A stretch of 64,000 bases of DNA, taken from Burkholderia lata (GTDB taxonomy: Bacteria > Pseudomonadota > Gammaproteobacteria > Burkholderiales > Burkholderiaceae). The stretch is taken from the NCBI RefSeq assembly GCF_902499335.1, contig NZ_CABVQK010000005.1, positions 434,001 through 498,000 on the forward strand, in the 5' to 3' direction. Below, piece by piece: positions 43,301-51,894 of this stretch (positions within the stretch are counted from its first letter, which is position 1; every line of letters begins with the position of its first letter). The notes under the pieces are model-generated. The model ran no database searches, was not told where the DNA came from, and saw only the letters and a list, made by a program, of their open reading frames with translations. A program made the position numbers and the translations under genes.

Positions 43301-44248
43301 ATGAAATCCAGAATGGCTCGCATGCTGACAACGCTGGTCCTCGCGTCGTCGCTGCCCGGCATGGCTTCCGCGCAAGACGACGCAGCGTGTCGGCCGGTGC
43401 GGCTCTCGAATATCGGCTGGACCGACATTACGGTCACCACGGCGCTGGCGTCGCTGCTGTTCGAGAGTCTCGGCTATCGTCCGGCGACGACGCTGTCGTC
43501 CGTGCCGATCTCCTTCGCCGGACTGAAAAGCCGGCAGATCGACGTGTCGCTCGGCTATTGGTGGCCGATTCAAGACAAGCAGATCCAGCCGTTCCTCGAT
43601 TCGCATGCGTTCGTCAAGCTCGAGCCGCCGAACCTGTCCGGCGCGAAAGAGACGCTCGCCACGGTCGACTATGCGTACCAGCACGGCCTCCGGTCGTTCG
43701 ACGACATCGCGAAGCACCGGGCCGAACTCGACGGCAAGATCTACGGGATCGAACCGGGCAGCAGCGCGAACGCCACGATTCAACGGATGATCGACAACAA
43801 CGAGCACGGCCTGCGCGGGTTCAAACTCGTCGAATCGAGCGAAGCCGGGATGCTGGTCACCGTCCAGCGCGCGGTGCGCGAAAAGAAGTGGGTGGTATTC
43901 ATCGGCTGGGCGCCTCACCCGATGAACATCCAGGTGCCGATCCAGTATCTGTCCGGCGGCGACGCATCGTTCGGCCCGAACTACGGCGAAGCCAGGGTGT
44001 ATACGCTGACGGCCAACGGCTTTGCGCAACGTTGCCCGAATGCCGGGCGGCTGGTGTCGAACCTGCGCTTTACGACCGACATGGAAAACCGGTTGATGCT
44101 CGACGTGATGAACAAGACCCGGCCGGACGACGCGGCAAGGGCGTACCTCCGGCAACATCCCGACGTGCTCGACGGCTGGCTCGACGGTGTGACGAGCTTC
44201 GACGGCAAGAGCGGGCTTGCCACGGTGAAAGCGGCGCTCGGGCTATAG
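43301..44248 (+). CDS. second quaternary-amine (choline/carnitine) ABC substrate-binding protein
   Basis: A 315-residue periplasmic binding protein paralogous to the CaiX-like protein at 33596. The signal peptide ends near residue 24 (GMASAQ). It shares LSNIGWTDITVTTALASLLFE, SRQIDVSLGYWWP, LVESSEAGMLVTVQRAVREKKW and VVFIGWAPHPMN. The aromatic residues that form a trimethylammonium cage are retained. It is divergent from cntA, so it is probably co-induced with the carnitine genes. Ligand may be carnitine, gamma-butyrobetaine or choline. Confidence 0.87.
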   Translation: MKSRMARMLTTLVLASSLPGMASAQDDAACRPVRLSNIGWTDITVTTALASLLFESLGYRPATTLSSVPISFAGLKSRQIDVSLGYWWPIQDKQIQPFLDSHAFVKLEPPNLSGAKETLATVDYAYQHGLRSFDDIAKHRAELDGKIYGIEPGSSANATIQRMIDNNEHGLRGFKLVESSEAGMLVTVQRAVREKKWVVFIGWAPHPMNIQVPIQYLSGGDASFGPNYGEARVYTLTANGFAQRCPNAGRLVSNLRFTTDMENRLMLDVMNKTRPDDAARAYLRQHPDVLDGWLDGVTSFDGKSGLATVKAALGL

Positions 44249-44595
44249 GCGATGGATGGCGGGGGCGCCAGACATCGCCCGCTTCGCAAACGGGACACCG
44301 GAGAAAACGATGGCCGATCGATGGAAGGGTTTCCTGCGCCGCCTGCCGGCGCTTGCGATTCATTGCGCAGCGCTGCTCACCCGGCATCCGCTGGAGCGGT
44401 GGTGCTCGATGGTGGATGAAGCGAGGAACCGGCGATAACGCAGCCGGCCGACGCGGGGCAAGCCACGGGGGCGGCAGGCGAAGCCGTGCCGAACATTCGT
44501 CACCGTCCGGCGGGCGCCGAAAAATCAAAGCTCGACTTGAATGCGCTACCGGTCGGCAGCCGCGTGTCCGCGACGACGGACGGTTCCCCCGATCG
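44249..44595. other. 347-bp gap with a possible 42-residue ORF
   Basis: Between the binding-protein gene (+) and the YdiJ-like gene (-) there is one small candidate frame (44310-44438); otherwise nothing is recognised. No T-tailed terminator is evident for either convergent gene. Confidence 0.35.
44310..44438 (+). CDS. possible small basic protein (42 residues)
   Basis: A short open frame with ATG at 44310 and GGAG 6 nt upstream (spacer AAAACG), 61 bp behind the binding-protein gene. The product is basic and Arg/Leu-rich, with ADRWKGFLRRLP near its start and a hydrophobic middle. There is no homology to judge by; in this GC-rich DNA short frames are common, so it is only a candidate. Confidence 0.22.
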   Translation: MADRWKGFLRRLPALAIHCAALLTRHPLERWCSMVDEARNRR

Positions 44596-47500
44596 TCACC
44601 CCGCCGCCCGCACGTGATCGAGCAGCGCCTGCAGCGGATGGCGCACCTGCTTCGACGACATCCGCTTCACCTGGCTGCGGCACGAATAGCCGGTCGCCAG
44701 CGCCTCGCCCTCGTCCTCCGGCCCGTCCACGTGCGCGGCCCACGACTGCGAGTAGATCGTCTTCGACGTCGCGAGATTGCGCGCCTCGTGCCCGTAGGTG
44801 CCCGACATCCCGCAGCACCCGGCCGCCTGGACCTGCAAACGCAGCCCGCGCCGCGCGAACACCTGCGCCCATTGCTTGCCGCTGTCGGGCGCATTGGTCT
44901 TCTCGGTGCAGTGCGGCAGCAACCGGTACGACGCGGGCACGCCGCCTGCATCGTCACCGGCTTCCGGCAGCGCCTGCAGCAGCCATTCCTGCGGCAGCGC
45001 GACCTTCGGCACATCGGTGAGCCCCGTCACCTTCAGGTATTCCTGCCGATACGTGAGCGTCATCGCCGGATCGAGGCCGACCAGCGCGACGCCCGAGCGC
45101 GCCAGCGCGGCCAACTGCGTCGCATTGAGGATCGCCACCTGCTCGAACGCGCGCAGAAAGCCCTGCACGTGCAGCGCCTTGCCGTTCGGCGCGAGCGGCG
45201 CGAGCCACACCTGAAAGCCCGTGCGCGCCGCCAGCTCGATCAGCGTCGCCAGTTGTTCGGGTTCGAAGTAGCGCGTGAACGTGTCCTGCACGATGACGAC
45301 GCTGCGCGCGCGCTGCGCGTCGCTCAGCGCGGCAAGCGCCTGCGGGTCGGCCGGCTTCACGCGCCATTGACGGATCACGGCCGCGAGATCGAAGCGGCTC
45401 AGCAGCGGGCTGTCGACCATGCCGACGTGCCGCTCCAGCACCGTGCGCACCCATCCCGAGCGCATCAGCCCGTTGTACAGCGCGGGCACCCGAGCCATCC
45501 ACGGCATCGTGAATTCGAGCGAGCCGATCAGGTAGTCGCGCAGCGGCCGCAGATAGCGTTGGTGATACAGCTCGAGGAAGCGCGAGCGAAACTCCGGCAC
45601 GTTCACCTTCACCGGGCACTGCCCCGCGCACGACTTGCACGCGAGGCACCCTGCCATCGCGTCGTACACCTCGTGCGAAAAATCGGCTTCGCCGCTGCGC
45701 GCCGCGCGGCTGTTGCGCCAGCGCGTGGCAAGGCCGCTCAGGAACGGCTGCCGCGCGCGCGCCGCCGCGACGACGTCGACGCCGGCCTGCCCTTGCAGGC
45801 GCAACCATTCGCGCATCAGCGACGCACGCCCCTTCGGCGATTGCACGCGTTCGCGCGTCGCCTTCCACGACGGGCACATCGCGTCGTCGGGATCGAAGTT
45901 GTAGCACGCGCCGTTGCCGTTGCAGTGCATCGCGGTGCCGTAGCTCTGCCACACGCGCTCGTCGATCTGCCGGTCGTGGTCACCGCGCGTCGGCACCTCG
46001 TCGATCTTCAGCAGCCGCATCGTGTGCTCCGGCGGCGTCGCGATCTTGCCCGGGTTGAACTGGTTGTACGGATCGAACGCGGCCTTCAGTTGCTGCAGCG
46101 ACGGATACAGCTCGCCGAAAAACGCCGGCGCATATTCGGAGCGCACGCCCTTGCCGTGCTCGCCCCACAACAGGCCGCCGTGGCGCTGCGTAAGCTCGGC
46201 CACCGCGTCCGACACGGGCCGCACCAGCGCCGCCTGCTTCGGGTCCTTCATGTCGAGCGCCGGCCGCACGTGCAGCACGCCCGCATCGACGTGCCCGAAC
46301 ATCCCGTATTGCAGCCCGTGGCCGTCGAGCAGCGCGCGGAATTCGGCGATGTACGCGGGAAGGTTCTCGGGCGGCACCGCGGTGTCCTCGACGAACGGCT
46401 GCGGGCGCGCCTCGCCCTGCACGTTGCCGAGCAGGCCGACCGCGCGCTTGCGCATCGCATACACGCGCTTCACCGCGTCGTCGCCGGCCGCGAGCGTGTG
46501 GCCCAGGCGCTCCACGCTCGTATCGGTGCGCAGATGGTCGACGAACGCGCGCACGCGCGCGTCGACGTCATCCGCATCGTCGCCGCTGAATTCGATCAGG
46601 TTGATGCCGAGCGTCGGCCGAGCGTCGTCCTGCGGGAAATACTCGGACACGCTGCTCCACACGAAGTCCTTTATCGCCAGCATCAGCACCTTCGAGTCGA
46701 CCGTCTCGATCGACAGCGGCTCGTGCGCGAGCAGCGCGCGCGCGTCGCGCAGCGCGTCCATGAAGCCCGCGTAGCGCACGTTGACCAGCACCGAATACTT
46801 CGGGATCGGCAGCACGTTGAGCTTCGCCTCGACGACGAAGCCGAGCGAGCCTTCGGCGCCGCACAGCACGCTGTTCAGGTTGAAGCGCCCGTCGGGTTCG
46901 CGCAGGTGCGCGAGGTCATAGCCGGTCAGGCAGCGGTTGAGCTTCGGGAACTTCGCTTCGATCAGCGCCGCCTTGTCGTCGCTGATGCGCCGCGCGGTGC
47001 GGTACACCTTGCCGATGCGGTCCTGCCGCGCGCAGCGGCGCTCCAGCTCGTCGCCGGCGAGCGCGTCGCTGTGCAGGTGCTCGCCGCCCATCAGCACGAA
47101 ATCGAGCTCGAGCACGTGGTCGCGCGTCTTGCCGTACGTGCAGCTGCCCTGCCCGCTCGCGTCGGTGTTGATCATCCCGCCGACGGTCGCGCGGTTCGAG
47201 GTCGACAGTTCCGGCGCGAAAAACAGCCCGTGCGGCTTCAGCGCCGCGTTGAGCTGATCCTTGACGACACCCGCCTGCACGCGCACCCAGCGCTGCTCGA
47301 CATCGATTTCGAGGATCCGGTTCATGTTGCGCGACAGGTCGACGACCACGCCGTCGGTCAGCGACTGCCCGTTGGTGCCCGTGCCGCCGCCGCGCGCGGC
47401 CACCGCGACGTCGCGATGCGCGGGCTCGGCAAGCAGCCGCGCCAGCAGCCGCACGTCGTCCGCATGCGCGGGGCAGATCACCGCTTGCGGCAGACGCTGG

Positions 47501-47649
47501 TAGATCGAGTTGTCGGTGGCCTGCACCGTCCGGTTCGCATGGTCCGCGCGGATTTCCCCGGCGAATCCGGCGGCCTGCAGCGCGGCGAGAAAGTCACGGT
47601 ACGCATGCGCGGGCGGGCTGGCGGGACGGGGCAACGGGGCGATCGACAT
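44596..47649 (-). CDS. ydiJ: FAD/[4Fe-4S] D-2-hydroxyacid dehydrogenase, YdiJ-like
   Basis: A 1017-residue fusion of a GlcD-like flavoprotein and a GlpC-like iron-sulfur protein. It has an N-terminal FAD-binding PCMH fold (ARGGGTGTNGQSL near residue 90), a FAD-oxidase C-terminal domain, a middle [4Fe-4S] region with CLACKSCAGQCPV, and a C-terminal CCG-type domain (CCGMSGTYGHE). Length and order match E. coli YdiJ (about 1018 aa), a D-2-hydroxyglutarate/D-lactate-type dehydrogenase feeding electrons to the respiratory chain. ATG 47649 gives this size. The LysR gene at 47802 is divergent and probably controls it. Confidence 0.9.
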   Translation of the reverse strand: MSIAPLPRPASPPAHAYRDFLAALQAAGFAGEIRADHANRTVQATDNSIYQRLPQAVICPAHADDVRLLARLLAEPAHRDVAVAARGGGTGTNGQSLTDGVVVDLSRNMNRILEIDVEQRWVRVQAGVVKDQLNAALKPHGLFFAPELSTSNRATVGGMINTDASGQGSCTYGKTRDHVLELDFVLMGGEHLHSDALAGDELERRCARQDRIGKVYRTARRISDDKAALIEAKFPKLNRCLTGYDLAHLREPDGRFNLNSVLCGAEGSLGFVVEAKLNVLPIPKYSVLVNVRYAGFMDALRDARALLAHEPLSIETVDSKVLMLAIKDFVWSSVSEYFPQDDARPTLGINLIEFSGDDADDVDARVRAFVDHLRTDTSVERLGHTLAAGDDAVKRVYAMRKRAVGLLGNVQGEARPQPFVEDTAVPPENLPAYIAEFRALLDGHGLQYGMFGHVDAGVLHVRPALDMKDPKQAALVRPVSDAVAELTQRHGGLLWGEHGKGVRSEYAPAFFGELYPSLQQLKAAFDPYNQFNPGKIATPPEHTMRLLKIDEVPTRGDHDRQIDERVWQSYGTAMHCNGNGACYNFDPDDAMCPSWKATRERVQSPKGRASLMREWLRLQGQAGVDVVAAARARQPFLSGLATRWRNSRAARSGEADFSHEVYDAMAGCLACKSCAGQCPVKVNVPEFRSRFLELYHQRYLRPLRDYLIGSLEFTMPWMARVPALYNGLMRSGWVRTVLERHVGMVDSPLLSRFDLAAVIRQWRVKPADPQALAALSDAQRARSVVIVQDTFTRYFEPEQLATLIELAARTGFQVWLAPLAPNGKALHVQGFLRAFEQVAILNATQLAALARSGVALVGLDPAMTLTYRQEYLKVTGLTDVPKVALPQEWLLQALPEAGDDAGGVPASYRLLPHCTEKTNAPDSGKQWAQVFARRGLRLQVQAAGCCGMSGTYGHEARNLATSKTIYSQSWAAHVDGPEDEGEALATGYSCRSQVKRMSSKQVRHPLQALLDHVRAAG

Positions 47650-47801
47650 GGGGTAAAGGCGCAGTGTGGGTGGAGCCGGCCGGTTCGCGTGGCCGAAACA
47701 TGATTTTTTAGCAAGTTTCCACGCGACCGGGATTTCCAGTATCTTTGGATACTTCGCGAGAAACAAACGAATTCTGCTCCGCCGAATATTGCATAAAACT
47801 C

Positions 47802-48698
47802 ATGAATTACCGTCGCCTCACCCCGTCGATGTCGCTGCTGCTCGTGTTCGAGGCCGCCGCGCGGCATGAAAGCTACACGCGCGCGGCCGAGGAGCTGTCG
47901 CTGAGCCAGAGCGCGATCAGCCGGCAGGTCCAGACCCTCGAGGATCAGCTCGGCGTGGCGCTGTTCCGGCGCGAGGGCCGCTCGGTGAAGCTGACCGAAG
48001 TCGGGCGCCGCTACTTCACCGAGCTGAGCGGTGCGCTGGGGCGCATCCGCGGCGCGACGCTGCAGGCGATGTCGCACCAGGCGGGCGCCGGCACGCTGCG
48101 GCTCGCGACGCTGCCCACATTCGGCTCGAAATGGCTGCTGCCGCACCTGCACGACTTCTACGCCGCGCATCCGGGCGTGACCGTGCACCTTCATTCGCGG
48201 ATCGGCGGCATCGACTTCCTCAACGACGACCTCGATGCGGCCATTACCGTCGGCGCGGGCGACTGGCCGGGCCTGCACGCGCACCGGCTGTACAACGAGT
48301 TCCTGATCGCGATCGCGCCGCCCGACACGGGCAGCGGAAGCCGCCGCAAGGCCGACGCGCACACGCCCGCGTGGGCTGCGAAGCAGACGCTGCTCGGCGT
48401 GACGAGCAACCAGCAGGCATGGGCGGAATGGTTCTCGCACTATCGGCTCGACCATCGGCAGATGCGCATCGGCCCGAGCTTCGAGCTGACGTCGCACCTG
48501 ATCCAGGCCGTGCGGGCCGGAATGGGGATCGGGCTGGTGCCGAAGGTGCTGGTGGAAGACGAGCTGAGCCGCCACGAACTCGTGTCGATCGGCGACGCGA
48601 TCACCAGCCAGCGCAGCTACTACCTCGTCTACCCGCCGGGGAACGAGACGCTGCCGTCGCTCGTCGCGTTCCGCGAATGGCTGCTGAAGTCGTGCTGA
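47802..48698 (+). CDS. LysR family regulator divergent from the ydiJ-like gene
   Basis: A 298-residue LysR regulator. The HTH is at about 10-55 (LLLVFEAAARHESYTRAAEEL and QSAISRQVQTLEDQLG), followed by an effector domain. The ATG at 47802 gives the standard N-terminus. The 152-bp gap to the YdiJ-like gene includes an AT-rich stretch at about 47700-47800 that looks like promoter DNA. The inducer may be a D-2-hydroxyacid (inference). Confidence 0.9.
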   Translation: MNYRRLTPSMSLLLVFEAAARHESYTRAAEELSLSQSAISRQVQTLEDQLGVALFRREGRSVKLTEVGRRYFTELSGALGRIRGATLQAMSHQAGAGTLRLATLPTFGSKWLLPHLHDFYAAHPGVTVHLHSRIGGIDFLNDDLDAAITVGAGDWPGLHAHRLYNEFLIAIAPPDTGSGSRRKADAHTPAWAAKQTLLGVTSNQQAWAEWFSHYRLDHRQMRIGPSFELTSHLIQAVRAGMGIGLVPKVLVEDELSRHELVSIGDAITSQRSYYLVYPPGNETLPSLVAFREWLLKSC

Positions 48699-48720
48699 AG
48701 CGCGGCCGCCGGCGGGCCGC

Positions 48721-49572
48721 TCAGGTGCGCCATTCGCCGAGAATCTGCTCGGCCAGGTAGTCGCACGGCGGGCGCGCGGACTGCGCGCTGCGCGCGAGCA
48801 CGACCTCCATTTCACCGAGCGGCGGCAGCCCGTGGCTTTCCGACAGCTGCACGAGATGATCCGGAACGCAGCAGCGCGCCAGCGGCGCAACCGCGAGCCC
48901 GGCCTCCACCATGCTGAGCAGGCCGAGGTGGCTCGGGCTTTCATACGACATCCGGTACGGGATCTTCCGCCGGTTCAGCGCCTTGACCGCGTGATCGCGC
49001 GCCGCGCTGCCCCCGTGCGTGAAAAACGCCACCGGCAGCGGCCGCTCTTCCCATACGTTGCGCTTCGGCGACCCGGCCCAGACGAGCGGTTCGAGCCGGA
49101 TCAGCTCGCCGGTCACGCCCTTGATCCGCGTGAGGCATGCGAGGTCGACCGTGTTGTCCTTCAGCATCGGCACGAGTGCGCTGCTCGGCTGGCCGATCAC
49201 GCGTATTTCCACGCGCGGATGCATCGCGGCGAACTTGCCGAGCACCTGCGGCAGCAACGAAGAAATGTAGTCGTCGGGCACGCCGATCGTCACGCGGCCG
49301 CGGATCTCCGGGCGCACGACCGACGCCCATGCCTCGTCGCGCATCGCCAGCATCCGGCGGCCGTATTCGGCGAGCATCATGCCGTCGTCGGTCGGCGTCA
49401 CGTTGCGCGTATCGCGGATGAAGAGCGGCTTGCCGAGCGCATCTTCCAGCGCCTTGATCTGCATGCTCACCGCCGACGGCGACCGGTGCACGTTCTGCGC
49501 GCCCTGCGCGAACGATCCGGATTCCGCCACGGCCACCACCATCGCGAGCACATCGAGGTCGAGCTTTTTCAT
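48721..49572 (-). CDS. LysR family regulator divergent from a LysE exporter
   Basis: A 283-residue LysR regulator with its HTH at about 5-55 (LDVLAMVVAVAESGSFAQGAQNVHRSPSAVSMQIKALEDALG-like) and an effector domain from about 90. It is divergent from the LysE-family exporter gene with a short, AT-rich shared promoter (49573-49682), so it probably activates that exporter in response to an amino acid. It is a short, otherwise normal family member. Confidence 0.9.
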   Translation of the reverse strand: MKKLDLDVLAMVVAVAESGSFAQGAQNVHRSPSAVSMQIKALEDALGKPLFIRDTRNVTPTDDGMMLAEYGRRMLAMRDEAWASVVRPEIRGRVTIGVPDDYISSLLPQVLGKFAAMHPRVEIRVIGQPSSALVPMLKDNTVDLACLTRIKGVTGELIRLEPLVWAGSPKRNVWEERPLPVAFFTHGGSAARDHAVKALNRRKIPYRMSYESPSHLGLLSMVEAGLAVAPLARCCVPDHLVQLSESHGLPPLGEMEVVLARSAQSARPPCDYLAEQILGEWRT

Positions 49573-49682
49573 CGTCTTCAGAAAAACTGATCAATCAATT
49601 CAGTTTATCCCGTTTTACTGTTCTCCTCCACGGTCGGACAATGAATCCCGTCAGCCCTCACTCGTTGCAGGAATCATCAGAC

Positions 49683-50330
49683 ATGCATACGTCCGGATCG
49701 CTCTACGGATTTCTCGTCATCGGCGGCATGCTCGCGGTCACGCCCGGACCGAACATGGTCTACGTGATGTCGCGCTCGATCGCGCAAGGTCGCACGGCGG
49801 GGCTCATCTCGCTCGGCGGCGTGATGATCGGCTACCTGTTCTACATGTTCGGCGCGGCGTTCGGCATCACGACGCTGTTCATGAGCGTGCCCTATGCGGG
49901 CAGCGCGTTGGCTGTGGTCGGCGCGGCATACCTGCTGTATCTCGCGTGGCAGGCCGTCAGGCCCGGCGGCCGCTCGCCGTTCGAGGTGCAGGCGTTGCCG
50001 AGCGAGCGCCCGCTTCGGCTGCTCGCGATGGGCGCGACGACCAGCGTGCTGAACCCGAAGCTCGCGATGCTGTTCATTTCGTTGCTGCCGCAGTTCATCG
50101 ACTACCGGAACGGCAGCGTGCTCGGGCAATCGCTGTTTCTCGGTTCGCTGCTGATCGCCGCATTCGCTTCCGCGAACGGGCTGGTGGCGATCTGCTCGAG
50201 CAGCATCGCGAAGTTCCTGCACGGGCGCCCGACGCTGCTCCTCGCGCAGCGCTGGGCGATGGGGCTCATTCTTGGCGGGCTCGGCGTGCAGATGGTGATC
50301 GATGCGTCGAGGATGGCGGGTATGGCGTGA
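49683..50330 (+). CDS. LysE/RhtB family amino-acid exporter
   Basis: A 215-residue inner-membrane exporter with six helices. The family N-terminus is LAVTPGPNMVYVMSRSIAQGR, and MGATTSVLNPKLAMLFISLLPQFI is in the middle. The ATG at 49683 is preferred because the hydrophobic N-terminus then starts at once; the in-frame ATG at 49641 adds 14 residues. LysE/RhtB proteins export amino acids such as threonine, homoserine or lysine. It is divergent from a LysR gene. Confidence 0.9.
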   Translation: MHTSGSLYGFLVIGGMLAVTPGPNMVYVMSRSIAQGRTAGLISLGGVMIGYLFYMFGAAFGITTLFMSVPYAGSALAVVGAAYLLYLAWQAVRPGGRSPFEVQALPSERPLRLLAMGATTSVLNPKLAMLFISLLPQFIDYRNGSVLGQSLFLGSLLIAAFASANGLVAICSSSIAKFLHGRPTLLLAQRWAMGLILGGLGVQMVIDASRMAGMA

Positions 50331-50422
50331 CGGCCGCGAACGGGCCGCCGAACCGGAAGCGGCTGGCCGGCAACGTCGCCGACCAGCCGTAGCGCCAGGA
50401 ACCCGCCTTCGGCGCAACCCGG

Positions 50423-51871
50423 TCACTTCGTCAGCAGCTCGGCCTCCAGCTCGCGCAACCGTTCCGGAAACCGGACGCGCAGCACCAGGAACCACCCGAG
50501 CCCGATCGCCAGCAGCGCGACGAACACATAAGGCAGCCACGCATAAACGCCCGCCGGCACCGGATACACGCTGCCAACCAGCGGAATCGCGAGCAACACG
50601 ACCGCGACGATGCTAATCGCCACATGCCGCGCACGCAGCCGGCGCTGGCGGCGCAGGTAAAGCGGCGCGCCGATCGCCACCAGCACGTATGCAAGCAGCC
50701 AGCCGTAGGTCGCGATCGAACTGAGATAGCCGTACGAATCGAGCAGCGCGGTGCCGCGCGCGGTGAATACCAGTGCAGTCGCCAGCGCGAGCACCGCGAT
50801 CAGTGCCACCGCGACGTGCGGCGTCGCATTCCGCTCGTGCGCTTGGCCCGTCGACGCATGCAGCACGCCCTGCCGCCCGAACGTATAGACGATCCGCGCC
50901 GCCGCATTGATCGACGAGAAGAACGCCGCGAAGAAGCTCAACGCCACGCCCGCGTCGATCAGCACGCCGACCCAGCCGGCGCCGAGCCGATGCGCGAGCA
51001 CCGCGAGCGGGCCGTCGACCTGATCGAGCGGCGGCGTCTGCCCGTGGAACGCGCTCACCATCCCGTACGCGCCGATCACGAACAGGATCGCCGGCCCGAC
51101 GACGCTGATCAGCACCGCGCGCGGAATCGCGCGGAACGGGTCGCGCGCCTCGGCGCCGAGCACGGTCGCACTCTCGAACCCCGTGAAGCTGAAGAATGCG
51201 AGCACCATCCCGAGCTGCAGCTGCGTCGGCTTCACGCCTTCGAGCGTCAGTTGCGCGCGATCGACCGGATGCCCGCCGAACGCGATCGTCCCGATCACGA
51301 CGACGGCGATCAGCAGCAGTGTCGCGAGCTCGACGAACAGCGTGAAGCGCGTGGACAGCCGGATGTCGCGAAACGCGATGTACCACGCGGCGAACGCGGT
51401 GACGACCGTGAGCCCAAGCACGGCGCCGAGCGGCGTCGCGCTGCCGAGCAGCCCGGTCTCGCGGCCCAGCACGAGAAACGTGTTGATCGTCCCCTGCAGG
51501 ATGCCCGCGGCGGCCACCGCATACGCGATCAGCAGCGACCAGCCGCAGATCGCGCCCCAGACCGGCCCAATGCCGGCCGACACGTACGCATACAGCGCGC
51601 CCGGCGACGCCGAGTCGCGCGCGAACACCGAGATGCTCCACGACGCGAACAGCAGCGCGACGATCGCGAACAGGTACGCGAGCCACGTGCCGTTGCCGGC
51701 CGTCGCGAACACGGCGGGGATCAGCACGCCGATCCCGCCCGACACGCCGACGAGGCCGATCGACTGCGCGATCAGTTCCGGCAGGCTCAGGTAGTTGCGC
51801 CGCAGGCCGCCTGCCTGCGGCGCGGCATGTTGCGCAGGCAGTGCCTGCGCGGTGCTGGCTGGATGACTCAT
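50423..51871 (-). CDS. APC superfamily amino-acid permease
   Basis: A 482-residue secondary transporter of the amino-acid/polyamine/organocation type with about twelve hydrophobic helices. The first helix has GLVGVSGGIGVLIPAVF and later motifs include FFSFTGFESATVLGAEARDPFRAIPRA, the APC consensus loop. It lies 23 bp downstream of sfnB on the same strand and is probably the last gene of the sulfone operon; it may import a sulfur-containing or amine substrate, which cannot be told from the sequence. Confidence 0.88.
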   Translation of the reverse strand: MSHPASTAQALPAQHAAPQAGGLRRNYLSLPELIAQSIGLVGVSGGIGVLIPAVFATAGNGTWLAYLFAIVALLFASWSISVFARDSASPGALYAYVSAGIGPVWGAICGWSLLIAYAVAAAGILQGTINTFLVLGRETGLLGSATPLGAVLGLTVVTAFAAWYIAFRDIRLSTRFTLFVELATLLLIAVVVIGTIAFGGHPVDRAQLTLEGVKPTQLQLGMVLAFFSFTGFESATVLGAEARDPFRAIPRAVLISVVGPAILFVIGAYGMVSAFHGQTPPLDQVDGPLAVLAHRLGAGWVGVLIDAGVALSFFAAFFSSINAAARIVYTFGRQGVLHASTGQAHERNATPHVAVALIAVLALATALVFTARGTALLDSYGYLSSIATYGWLLAYVLVAIGAPLYLRRQRRLRARHVAISIVAVVLLAIPLVGSVYPVPAGVYAWLPYVFVALLAIGLGWFLVLRVRFPERLRELEAELLTK

Positions 51872-51894
51872 CGATTCACCTCGTCAGGAGCGGG

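Noticed and set aside
43249-47703. 1484-codon plus-strand open frame antisense to the YdiJ-like gene
   Set aside because: Arg/His/Ala-rich composition typical of the antisense of a high-GC gene; the minus strand encodes a complete YdiJ with all motifs.
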